This document shows, piece after piece, positions 7,973-14,965 of a stretch of DNA of 64,000 nt (the first letter of the stretch is position 1; each line of letters opens with the position of its first letter). This DNA comes from DASZHJ01 sp035517495 (GTDB lineage Bacteria; Pseudomonadota; Alphaproteobacteria; ATCC43930; CGMCC-115725): positions 1-64,000 of the forward strand of contig DATIYT010000139.1 in the NCBI GenBank assembly GCA_035517495.1, read 5' to 3'. Position numbers and translations under genes: made by a program. The notes beneath the pieces were generated by a model. That model ran no database searches. It was not told the origin of the DNA and saw only the letters and a list, made by a program, of their open reading frames with translations.

Positions 7973-8095
7973 GTGCTTTTCAAAGCACCTCACGGGCTAT
8001 AAGGTTCCTTTGAAGGCACATTGTTTGAAATCTGCCGAAACCTTATATGTGCTTTTGAAAGCACTTTAACCAATCTAAGGTGCTTTTGAAGGAAC
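7973..8095 (+). promoter_or_regulatory. Array of four HipB-type operators upstream of hipBA
   Basis: Four dyads of the form GTGCTTTTGAAAGCAC precede hipB: 7973-7988 (perfect but for the centre), 8004-8019 (diverged), 8049-8064 (perfect palindrome) and 8080-8095 (diverged right arm), the last abutting the ATG. Centres are at 7980.5, 8011.5, 8056.5 and 8087.5, giving spacings of 31, 45 and 31 bp. Multiple operators bound by HipB dimers and HipAB are known for autoregulated hip loci; the assignment here rests on repeat pattern and position. Confidence 0.75.
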
Positions 8096-8437
8096 ATGGC
8101 GAACAAGAACCCACTCTTAGAAGCCCCACCCTACCAGGTCGAACAGGCCCTCAAACGTCTGGGCGAAAACCTGCGCTTGGCCCGTACCCGGCGCAGGCTA
8201 ACGATCGAAGAGGTCGCCGAAAAGATAGGAACCGGACGGCGTGCCGTCATGGAAGCCGAGAAGGGAAAAGCCTCGACCGCCGCAGGCGTCTATGCCGCCC
8301 TGCTGTGGGCCTATGACCTGCTCGGCCCTTTAAGCGATCTCGCCGATCCTGCGGCCGACGAGCAAGGGCTGACACTGGCCTCGGCCAAGGAGAAGACGCG
8401 TGTGCGCAAGAGCAAGGGGCTGAGCGGTGATTTCTAA
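8096..8437 (+). CDS. hipB: HipB-like Xre-family antitoxin
   Basis: A 113-residue protein with a central Xre/Cro helix-turn-helix (LGENLRLARTRRRLTIEEVAEKIGTGRRAVMEAEKG), then a short helical region and a basic, Lys/Arg-rich C-terminal tail. In HipB proteins the helix-turn-helix binds operators as a dimer, and the protein neutralises the HipA kinase by complex formation. The ATG directly follows the fourth operator copy, so binding there should block its own translation start region or promoter. The 3' end overlaps hipA by 11 bases in another frame, implying translational coupling. Confidence 0.9.
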   Translation: MANKNPLLEAPPYQVEQALKRLGENLRLARTRRRLTIEEVAEKIGTGRRAVMEAEKGKASTAAGVYAALLWAYDLLGPLSDLADPAADEQGLTLASAKEKTRVRKSKGLSGDF

Positions 8438-9689
8438 AGCGTCCGCCACCGAGTCCTTTGTTTACATCACCCTGCCCGGGGAAGTGTCGCCGGTGACAGC
8501 CGGGCGTTTTGTGCTGACCGAAAACGCGCGCGGCGACGCCCTCGGGCAGTTCGTCTATCGCGGTAGATACATCGAAGACCCAACAGCAGTCGAGATCGAC
8601 CCCGTCGAACTCAAGCTCTCCAAGCGCACGTACGAGACGCCCCTGCTTAATGGCATATTCGGCGCACTGCGCGACGCCGGCCCCGACTATTGGGGTCGCC
8701 GCGTCATCGAAAAGCACGCCGGCAAGGCACAGCTCGGCGAACTTGACTACCTGCTGGAATCGCCCGACGACCGTGCCGGCGCGCTCGGCTTCGGCCTCAA
8801 CACTGAGCCCCCTGCACCGAAGCGCAAATTCAACAACACGATCGATCTGGAGAAGCTGCAAGTGCTGGCGGACGCGCTCGTGAAGGACGATCTGCCCAAT
8901 GATCCGCAAGCCCAACAGGTGCAGGACCTGATGCTGCTCGGCACTTCGATGGGTGGGGCGCGCCCCAAGGCCGTGGTGCAAGACGACGACGCGCTGTGGG
9001 TGGCTAAATTTAACCGGTCGGACGATCGTTGGAACAACACGCGCGTCGAGCACGCGATGCTGCGGCTCGCGCGCGAATGCGGCCTTACGACAGCAGAAAG
9101 CAAAATTGAGACTGTCGGCGAGAAGGGCGTACTGCTCGTCAAGCGCTTCGATCGCGAGAAGACAGCCAAGGGCTACACGCGCGCGCGCATGGTCAGTGGG
9201 CTAACGATTCTGCGCGCCGACGAAGCGCCCGAAGCGCGGCAGAACTGGTCCTATGTGATTCTGGTCGAGGAGCTGCGCCGTATCGTCGAGGAGCCGAAGA
9301 AGGACGCCAAGGAACTTTTCCGCCGCGTCTGCTTCAATGCGCTGATCTCAAACATCGACGATCACCCGCGCAATCACGCGATCATCGCGAAGGAGAAGAA
9401 CTGGAAGCTCTCACCGGCCTATGACCTCACGCCGTCAACGCCCGTGAGCGTGGAGCGCCGCGATCTTGCTCTCGATTGCGGCGATCAGGGTCGCTACGCC
9501 AATGCGAAGAATATCCTCTCGCAGCACGCACGGTTTCTGCTCGACCGCGCCGAAGCCGAAAAGATCGTCAACGACATGAAGGCTCAGGTGGAAACCACCT
9601 GGTACGAGACGCTGCGCGCGAGCGGCGTCTCAGAAAAAGACGCCGAGATCATCCGTGGTGCCTTCGTATATCCTGGATTCTCAGTTTGA
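8427..9689 (+). CDS. hipA: HipA-like serine/threonine kinase toxin
   Basis: A 420-residue protein of normal HipA length with a GTG start inside hipB. It has the N-terminal couple-HipA subdomain (about 1-130), a Gly/Ser-rich ATP-binding loop (LLGTSMGGARPKAVV, whose Ser is in the position of the regulatory autophosphorylated Ser), and the kinase core with NIDDHPRNH (Asp311/312 and Asn) and the Asp of YDLTPS (Asp333). HipA kinases phosphorylate glutamyl-tRNA synthetase or another target and induce growth arrest and persistence. All key residues appear intact. The target here is unknown. Confidence 0.93.
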   Translation: MISKASATESFVYITLPGEVSPVTAGRFVLTENARGDALGQFVYRGRYIEDPTAVEIDPVELKLSKRTYETPLLNGIFGALRDAGPDYWGRRVIEKHAGKAQLGELDYLLESPDDRAGALGFGLNTEPPAPKRKFNNTIDLEKLQVLADALVKDDLPNDPQAQQVQDLMLLGTSMGGARPKAVVQDDDALWVAKFNRSDDRWNNTRVEHAMLRLARECGLTTAESKIETVGEKGVLLVKRFDREKTAKGYTRARMVSGLTILRADEAPEARQNWSYVILVEELRRIVEEPKKDAKELFRRVCFNALISNIDDHPRNHAIIAKEKNWKLSPAYDLTPSTPVSVERRDLALDCGDQGRYANAKNILSQHARFLLDRAEAEKIVNDMKAQVETTWYETLRASGVSEKDAEIIRGAFVYPGFSV

Positions 9690-9928
9690 ATGCTAACGCG
9701 GCACTCATCCAAGCCGAGCCGGGTGCCCGTTCGGGTAGCCCGCGCCGATTGCCCGCAATGACCGACTCGCGAAAAGGCTACGTTCCTACCTGGGGTCGGG
9801 TCGATCATGACAAAGACGCCACTCTCAACCCCGGTCGTAATTATTGCCATCATCGACAGCAGCAAGCGGACGTTGCGCCGTCAAAAGAAAGCGCCGCGGA
9901 AACGGGGTTGAGCGCGCCTGAAATGAAT

Positions 9929-9960
9929 AGCCCCGCCCAGCACGGTAACTAGGCGGGGCT
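9929..9960. terminator. Hairpin between hipA and the pilin gene
   Basis: AGCCCCGCC (9929-9937) and GGCGGGGCT (9952-9960) form a perfect 9-bp stem with a 14-base loop. It lies between the convergent hipA and flp pilin genes and could end transcription from both sides, though there is no long T-tract. The rest of the 9690-10058 gap shows no gene. Confidence 0.6.
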
Positions 9961-10058
9961 CTCTAGATGCTCAAGGAGGCCCGCGCGCCTCTCATGGGGG
10001 CGCGAAAGCACAGGGCCGACCCGGCTTTCGACTCGAAAACTGGGTCGGAACGATTGCG

Positions 10059-10232
10059 TTAACCGGCGCTCTGGATGCTGCTGGCGACGGTGCCGTAATG
10101 GGTGTTCAACGTGGTACCAACCGTGGTGAGGCCAGCGATGGTGACAACCGCGATGAGCGCGGCAATTAGGCCGTACTCGATTGCCGTGGCGCCTTCCCGA
10201 TTGGCGAAAATCTTCTGGAGGAACTTGCGCAT
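10059..10232 (-). CDS. Flp-type pilin (class IVb prepilin)
   Basis: A 57-residue prepilin: a short basic leader (MRKFLQKIFANREG), a prepilin peptidase site (G before ATAIEYG) with the conserved Glu5-Tyr6, and one long hydrophobic helix (LIAALIAVVTIAGL). It would be processed at the inner membrane and assembled into Tad/Flp pili used for surface adhesion. The start is set by AGGAG nine bases upstream; a longer frame to 10271 adds a non-leader tail. No tad assembly genes are in the window, so it is an orphan pilin gene here, as is common in rhizobia. Confidence 0.92.
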   Translation of the reverse strand: MRKFLQKIFANREGATAIEYGLIAALIAVVTIAGLTTVGTTLNTHYGTVASSIQSAG

Positions 10233-10396
10233 TGCCGTAACTCCTGGAGTCTGCGTGGGACGACGCGGCATAGTCTCGATGGGGCCGTTTTAAGAGGCCG
10301 TTAAACAATGGCTGGATGCTAGTAAATCGGAGTTGTCAAGAATGTCGCTGAAGGCCCCGATGTGGAGGGCGTAACGAGGCACTGCGCGAGAGGCCA

Positions 10397-10492
10397 ATGC
10401 GAAAATCTCTCATAAATTTTGGTGTTGTCTTATTGGCGCTCGCATTTCCGAACAATATGAGCGCGGGGGCTCATGATGTTCGATGGGCGTAA
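10397..10492 (+). CDS. Signal-peptide micro-ORF
   Basis: A 31-codon frame that begins MRKSLINFGVVLLALAF, reads like a Sec signal peptide, and ends soon after a possible cleavage site (MSAGAHDVRWA). No strong ribosome binding site is seen. It may be a true tiny exported peptide, the stub of a lost gene, or chance. The gap 10233-10574 otherwise holds only a hairpin. Confidence 0.3.
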   Translation: MRKSLINFGVVLLALAFPNNMSAGAHDVRWA

Positions 10493-10515
10493 TCACATAC
10501 TTGCCCGAGGGCGAT

Positions 10516-10548
10516 GGGTGACGCCTCACGCGAAGCGAAGCGTCACCC
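10516..10548 (-). terminator. Hairpin downstream of the exported-protein genes
   Basis: GGGTGACGC (10516-10524) and GCGTCACCC (10540-10548) form a perfect 9-bp stem with a 15-base loop, 26 bases after the stop codon at 10575. It is a plausible transcription end or mRNA-stabilising hairpin for the three-gene leftward run, although a T-tract is lacking. Confidence 0.55.
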
Positions 10549-10574
10549 CGTCATCAAAACACCTGCCGCGGCCT

Positions 10575-10880
10575 TTACGGTTCGAGGCCTGGGAAGCCTG
10601 GCCCAAATGCCGCGTACAGTTGGAACGAAACCACGCCGCTGGGATAGTGAGTGCCATTGACCGCCACGAAGCATGCGCTTCCGCTGCAAACGTCAGTGCT
10701 TGAGTCCGGTATGTTGACTAAGGTCACCGTTGCACCGACGTTATTGACATCCAACTCCACGAAATCGAAACCAGCGGAGACCTTGTCCATTTGCTGGTCG
10801 GTGAGCGCCTGCGGCTGCCCCGCCAGCGACACGCCGGCAAGGAACGGCAACACCGCAAGACCAAGAAGCAACTTCCTCAT
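10575..10880 (-). CDS. Small exported protein with LTDQQMDKVSAG motif (paralogue 3)
   Basis: A 101-residue protein with a clear Sec signal peptide (MRKLLLGLAVLPFLAGVSLA), followed directly by QPQALTDQQMDKVSAG, then a beta-rich domain with two Cys (VCSGSAC) that could form a disulphide. The start is supported by GGAGG seven bases upstream. It is third in a leftward run of three related genes sharing signal peptide and LTD.QMD motif. The function is unknown. The motif resembles the end of double-glycine bacteriocin leaders, but here it follows a Sec signal, so export by Sec is the safer reading. Confidence 0.8.
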   Translation of the reverse strand: MRKLLLGLAVLPFLAGVSLAGQPQALTDQQMDKVSAGFDFVELDVNNVGATVTLVNIPDSSTDVCSGSACFVAVNGTHYPSGVVSFQLYAAFGPGFPGLEP

Positions 10881-10892
10881 GTGTTCCTCCTA

Positions 10893-11213
10893 TCAGGGCA
10901 GTGACGCGGCGGAATCCGCGTGGGTTGCGACGGCCGCCTGGAACAGCGCGGAGCTCGCCGCCGCCTCGGACAGCGATCCGCCGAAGGCGATCCCCACTTG
11001 GAGCCCGTCGAGGGAGGTCACTGCGTTGGTAGCAGTCTGCGTCGCGGTGAAGGTCAGGAAGTCGCCGAGTGCCAGAGCGGCGGCGTTCGCTGTCGCGGCG
11101 GCGCCGGCGGTGACGCCGTCCATCTGGTTGTCGGTGAGCGGCTGTCCCGCCTGAGCGGTGCCGGCGAGCGCAAGGAGGGATGCGCCCACGAGCAGAGAGT
11201 AAAACTTCATCAT
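10893..11213 (-). CDS. Small exported protein with LTDNQMDGVTAG motif (paralogue 2)
   Basis: A 106-residue protein: signal peptide MMKFYSLLVGASLLALAGTAQA, then GQPLTDNQMDGVTAG and an Ala/Thr/Ser-rich low-complexity tail with no Cys. AAGGA lies nine bases before the first of two adjacent ATGs, so the longer frame to 11309 is rejected. It follows paralogue 1 by 28 bases and precedes paralogue 3 by 12, so the three are probably co-transcribed. Only the signal peptide and the 12-residue motif are shared; the mature parts differ, which suggests the motif is the functional common element. Confidence 0.8.
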   Translation of the reverse strand: MMKFYSLLVGASLLALAGTAQAGQPLTDNQMDGVTAGAAATANAAALALGDFLTFTATQTATNAVTSLDGLQVGIAFGGSLSEAAASSALFQAAVATHADSAASLP

Positions 11214-11241
11214 GGTTCGATATCCTTCCAAAGTTGGGGCA

Positions 11242-11580
11242 TCAGTTTGGAGAGAGTCCAATCGATACGGTGGGCAGGCTGTTCGTCGCACTCGATGCCG
11301 ACTGCGCACCCGAGATCGACTTGTACAGGGTCAGCGTTACCGAGCCGCCCGAGATGCCCGCCGTCATGGGATCGCCGGAGCCGTTCGTCACCACGCTGAC
11401 CTGGGCCACGGTTGCAGTCACTGAGGCAACGATCTTTCCGAGCGCCTGTGCATCGGCGGTCGAGAACGCCGCGAAGCCGGCGGTCACTCCGTCCATCTGA
11501 TTGTCGGTGAGCGGCTGGGCTGCCATGGCCGTACCGGCCATAAGCGGCGCAACGCCCAACGCAAGAAGAAACTTCCTCAT
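11242..11580 (-). CDS. Small exported protein with LTDNQMDGVTAG motif (paralogue 1)
   Basis: A 112-residue protein with signal peptide MRKFLLALGVAPLMAGTAMA, then AQPLTDNQMDGVTAG identical in the core to paralogue 2, and an Ala/Ser/Thr/Val-rich tail without Cys. AAGGAGG lies six bases upstream of the ATG, which fixes the start and rejects the longer frame to 11739. It is first in the run. The motif lies immediately after the predicted signal peptidase site in all three, so it would be the N-terminus of each mature protein. Confidence 0.8.
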   Translation of the reverse strand: MRKFLLALGVAPLMAGTAMAAQPLTDNQMDGVTAGFAAFSTADAQALGKIVASVTATVAQVSVVTNGSGDPMTAGISGGSVTLTLYKSISGAQSASSATNSLPTVSIGLSPN

Positions 11581-11684
11581 GCAATCCTCCTTACTGTTGG
11601 TACAGCAGCTCGGGACGATCCCGGGCCTGATCCAGTAGATCTCTTGCAAATCGCACCGGCGCGTGCGCTTCCCGCGTCGATGCT

Positions 11685-11710
11685 GTTCCCGGGAGCTACG
11701 ATCCGGGAAC
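11685..11710. repeat. Inverted repeat upstream of the exported-protein run
   Basis: GTTCCCGG (11685-11692) and CCGGGAAC (11703-11710) are perfect 8-bp arms around a 10-base loop, 105 bases before paralogue 1. It could be an operator or a hairpin in a leader transcript. The rest of 11581-12097 shows no gene. Confidence 0.4.
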
Positions 11711-12010
11711 AACAGCGTTGTCGACAGCAGCGACGTCACTTCTGGGCTGGTGGGTCGAGTGCGCCTCTAGAGCACCGCGGAAAACGATCGCTGCGACAAA
11801 CGGCAGCCGCTGCCGCAGTAACTAAGAGGCGCCGTAACCTTGCGTCGCCACCGGCTCCACACCGGCGTTGCCCACAACGCTTGTTGAAACGCTACGTTGC
11901 GGCAGCGAGCCGGCGCAAAGACGCATCGGTTGTAGCTCCTCGCGATCAGGATGTACGGGATCGAGACTGATTGGGGGCCGCGATAATATCGGTCATCGAT
12001 AAGAGGTAGT

Positions 12011-12043
12011 CCCCTTTTGTCCGAGCCGGTCGCACAAAAGGGG
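12011..12043 (-). terminator. Strong hairpin downstream of the DUF302 gene
   Basis: CCCCTTTTGT (12011-12020) and ACAAAAGGGG (12034-12043) form a perfect 10-bp stem with a 13-base loop, 55 bases past the DUF302 stop. No T-tract follows on the leftward strand, so it may be a Rho-independent-like end, an RNA-stability hairpin, or a protein-binding site. Confidence 0.5.
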
Positions 12044-12097
12044 AAGTCTTCGATGTCTCGGCTAATCCGAGTGATCCGCTGCGCTTACGACCGTCTT

Positions 12098-12493
12098 TCA
12101 GGTTGCCGTTTTTGCCAGAACCTCAAGCAAAGATCGTATAGAACGCACTGCCGCGTCGGCGCGATCGCCCAGCTCATGGCGCCGCGAAAGCCATGCCGGA
12201 TCGTTGTACGAAAGCCACGTGCCCCCCATTTCGTCCTCCCAAACGAGTGCCTTGAGCGGCAAATCGATGGCGATGGACTGAACCATTTGCATGAGCGGCG
12301 TGCCGCCTTTGGCGTTCCCGAAGACCAGCAGCTCGGTCGCGCGCAACGGCAATCCGACCGCCGCCGCACCCGCCGCATGGTCGACGCGCGCAAAGACGGT
12401 AAGGCCTCGCGCTCTGATTTCTGCCTCCAGCCGGTTGAGCGTCTCCTCCGGCCCAAACTTGCTACGGATGGACACCAATCCTTCTACGGCCAT
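12098..12493 (-). CDS. DUF302 family protein
   Basis: A 131-residue protein that starts MAVEGLVSIRSKFG and continues with the DUF302 pattern: a hydrophobic strand, FARVDHAAGA, LRATELLVFGNAKGGTPLM, and KALVWEDEMGGTWLSYNDP. DUF302 proteins are small alpha/beta domains often associated with redox or cytochrome contexts; the biochemical role is not established. The ATG overlaps the stop region of the upstream receiver-domain gene by ten bases, so the two are translated together. A frame extending further upstream is rejected because the added residues are Arg/Ser-rich shadow sequence. Confidence 0.85.
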   Translation of the reverse strand: MAVEGLVSIRSKFGPEETLNRLEAEIRARGLTVFARVDHAAGAAAVGLPLRATELLVFGNAKGGTPLMQMVQSIAIDLPLKALVWEDEMGGTWLSYNDPAWLSRRHELGDRADAAVRSIRSLLEVLAKTAT

Positions 12494-12978
12494 TGCCGGC
12501 ACTCCCAAATATTCCTCCACGCCGCAATCGCGGCAGGGACGTCGCTGAGACCCGAGATAAAGATGATCGGCATGTCCGCGCGCTCGGTGGCGAGACGCTG
12601 TTGGAGGTCGAGAGCGCCGAGATCGGGAAGAGTAAGATCGAGAACCAGACAGCTCGGACAAGAAGCCCGCGGCCGAGACAGGAATTCCTCCGCCGAGGCG
12701 AACGTCTCAGGCTGCCAGCCAGCCTCGCACAGCAGCGCTCCCAATGTTTTGCGCACCGAACCATCGTTGTCGACAATGAAAACCACAGGCCAGCCGGTCG
12801 CGGCGTGCCGCTCCGAATTAGTGGTGCGCGACGAGCCTGACAGGGGGAGCTCCACGTCGAACTGACCTTCAGAGCCGCGCGAGACGCCGTTCCCGTTGCC
12901 GCCGCCGACGCGGGTCCGTGCCGCGTAAATCATGCCGTCCGGAGTTCGAGTGGTGGGTTGCTGCGCGTGCTGGGTCAT
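12484..12978 (-). CDS. Chimeric protein: Ohr-like N-terminal fragment joined to a truncated response-regulator receiver domain
   Basis: A 164-residue frame in two parts. Residues about 14-48 (MIYAARTRVGGGNGNGVSRG..., then FDVELPL) resemble the N-terminus of OsmC/Ohr organic-hydroperoxide-resistance proteins, but the rest of Ohr, including the catalytic Cys pair, is missing. Residues about 65-155 are a FixJ-type receiver: VVFIVDNDGSVRK, phospho-acceptor Asp in LVLDLTLPDL, and MPIIFISG. It ends at DVPAAIAAWRNIWECRQWP before the conserved Lys-Pro, and the DNA-binding output domain is absent. It looks like a deletion fusion of two genes, now overlapping DUF302. Whether it is functional is doubtful. 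Confidence 0.6.
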   Translation of the reverse strand: MTQHAQQPTTRTPDGMIYAARTRVGGGNGNGVSRGSEGQFDVELPLSGSSRTTNSERHAATGWPVVFIVDNDGSVRKTLGALLCEAGWQPETFASAEEFLSRPRASCPSCLVLDLTLPDLGALDLQQRLATERADMPIIFISGLSDVPAAIAAWRNIWECRQWP

Positions 12979-13463
12979 GGTGGCAATCCTCTCGAGGGTT
13001 TGAAGCCCGCGGATGGACGGCAGTCTTTTTTGCCGCCTTTCCGGTACTCCCGTCGCCGCCGCTCTTGTGGCGTTCCTCCGGCACCACGAAAGCCAAACGC
13101 CTTACTCCAGCCTCATCGTACGTGAACGGCGGCGTCTTCTCTCGTGAGACATTGACAGAAGTTGTTAGAGGTGTTTGCCGGGGCCACGAGACTATTGACC
13201 CGACGATGACGGCGGCGGCAGCCGGCGGTGCTTTGCGAGACCGGATAGCGGATGCTGCGGACAGTCCCGGTGTATTCCCTTTAGCGCCTTGATCTCATTT
13301 GCGTTCCCGCCAGACTCAAACCGCGCGGAGCTATTCACCGGCGTTGCAGCAGGTCTGCTCGGGCGGCCATCCTCCAGAAACGCAAAATATCATATTTAAG
13401 CTGGTGGCTCTCCAAGCCAGGACGTGCGCGCAACCGGTCAACCCCGCACGAATGGAGTGAAAA
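12979..13463. other. Intergenic stretch without a recognised gene
   Basis: About 480 bases between the leftward chimera and the rightward exported protein. The open frames on both strands are Arg-rich or Ala-rich shadows without ribosome binding sites. Promoters for both divergent genes must lie here, but no clear operator was seen. Confidence 0.4.
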
Positions 13464-13889
13464 TTGCAGAACACGGTACGGTTCTCGATCGGCCTGGCGT
13501 TGGTGCTCTTGCCAGCCGCGTCACTCGCGGCGGGTACCCGGAACTTCGACGGCTTGTGGCAGACCACCCTCTCCTGCCCACCGGCACAAGATGCGCCAGG
13601 TTACTCCCATCAGTTCGTCAGCACCGTAAAGGGTGGCGTACTCTATGGCGTGTACGGCACGGTCGGCGAGGCCAGTTCGCTGGAACTTGATGGTTCAATC
13701 GCACCGGACGGCTCGGCCAAATTCTACGTGAAGGGTCGCACTGGCTCGACCGAGTACGACGAGCCGAACACTCCCCGAGGCACTCCTTATAGTTATAGCG
13801 TCGATGCGCACTTTGCGGCGTCGTCTGGAACGGGCACGCGCGTCGAAACGCGTCCTTGTGCGTTCACGTTCGCAAAGAAGAAGAAATAG
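13464..13889 (+). CDS. Hypothetical exported protein
   Basis: A 141-residue protein with a TTG start preceded by a GGAG-like site, a signal peptide (MQNTVRFSIGLALVLLPAASLAAG), and a mature part FDGLWQTTLSCPPAQDAPGYSHQF... with repeated beta-strand pattern and two Cys far apart (SCPP near residue 38 and RPCAF near 134) that may form a disulphide. The pattern resembles small beta-barrel-like exported proteins of rhizobia of unknown role. It ends in a Lys run (AKKKK). Single gene, not obviously in an operon. Confidence 0.75.
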   Translation: MQNTVRFSIGLALVLLPAASLAAGTRNFDGLWQTTLSCPPAQDAPGYSHQFVSTVKGGVLYGVYGTVGEASSLELDGSIAPDGSAKFYVKGRTGSTEYDEPNTPRGTPYSYSVDAHFAASSGTGTRVETRPCAFTFAKKKK

Positions 13890-14210
13890 CCGGCCGTAGC
13901 ACTGTGTGACCACTCCGCTTGCGTTACGCGCCCTATCTTCGCTTGTGACACATCCCCAACTACGTCGATCGCATTTTCGGCAAGTGGCCGGGGATGGATT
14001 TTTTCGCGACGCCGAAATTGCATAGCGCTCGCCGACGCGCTACACATGGTCTCTCGCGGCGGGCCGGCCGTCACAAGCCGATTGGGTTGTCTGCTGCGAC
14101 CTTTGCACATTGCACGTTCAATTGACCTTCATCGGGTCGCTCAGCGATTGACCGGCGACGGGTCGCATGTCTTTGCAATCCCGACAACCTAAAGCCGAGG
14201 GAGACCATTC
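13890..14210. other. Intergenic stretch without a recognised gene
   Basis: About 320 bases upstream of the acetoacetate decarboxylase gene. No convincing coding frame, RNA gene or clear operator was seen; the promoter of the decarboxylase-dehydrogenase operon presumably lies here. Confidence 0.4.
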
Positions 14211-14948
14211 ATGAAGGAGAGCGAGGTACGCGAAAGGGCGTATGCCATGCCCTTGACCAGCCCGGCTTATCCCCGAGGGCCCTACCGCTTTATCGACCGC
14301 GAGTTTCTAATCATCACCTATCGGACCGACCCGGCCAAGCTGCGTGCATTGGTGCCGGAACCGCTTGAGCCCGATGGTGCACTCGTCAAATACGAGTTCA
14401 TCCGAATGCCCGATTCGACGGGCTTTGGCGATTATACCGAGACGGGGCAGGTAATCCCGGTGAGCTTCCGTGGTCGCAAAGGCGGTTATAGCCTTTGCAT
14501 GTTTCTCGATGACGAGGGGCCGATCGCGGGAGGCCGAGAGCTCTGGGGCTTTCCGAAGAAGCTCGCCAAACCAACGCTCCACGTTGCGACTGATACCATC
14601 GTTGGCACGCTCGATTACGGGCCGATACGTATCGCCACGGGATCGATGGGCTACAAGCACAAAACGGCCGATCAGAACGCGGTCAAGACCTCGCTCGCCG
14701 CGCCGAACTTCCTCTTGAAGATCATCCCCCACGTCGACGGCACGCCTCGCATATGCGAGCTGGTCGAGTACTACCTTGAGGACGTCACCGTCAAAGGCGC
14801 GTGGACCGGACCAGCGGCGCTCGACCTTCACTCCCATGCGCTGGCGCCCGTGGCCGAGTTGCCGGTGCTCGAAGTCGTTTCCGGTCTCCACATTCTTGCC
14901 GACATTACGCTCGGTCTGGGCAAGGTCGCCTACGATTATCTCAAGTGA
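14211..14948 (+). CDS. adc: Acetoacetate decarboxylase
   Basis: A 245-residue cytoplasmic enzyme converting acetoacetate to acetone and CO2 through a Schiff base. The family pattern is present throughout: FLIITYRTDPAKLRALVPEPL near the N-terminus, the active-site region GGRELWGFPKKLAKP with the Lys pair, and CELVEYYLEDVTVKG in the C-terminal half. The length matches the family. It is followed after 17 bases by 3-hydroxybutyrate dehydrogenase on the same strand, so together they would run 3-hydroxybutyrate to acetoacetate to acetone, or drain acetoacetate from polyhydroxybutyrate breakdown. An ATG further in (MPLTSPAYP) is an alternative start. Confidence 0.93.
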   Translation: MKESEVRERAYAMPLTSPAYPRGPYRFIDREFLIITYRTDPAKLRALVPEPLEPDGALVKYEFIRMPDSTGFGDYTETGQVIPVSFRGRKGGYSLCMFLDDEGPIAGGRELWGFPKKLAKPTLHVATDTIVGTLDYGPIRIATGSMGYKHKTADQNAVKTSLAAPNFLLKIIPHVDGTPRICELVEYYLEDVTVKGAWTGPAALDLHSHALAPVAELPVLEVVSGLHILADITLGLGKVAYDYLK

Positions 14949-14965
14949 ACAGAAGGAGGTCATCC

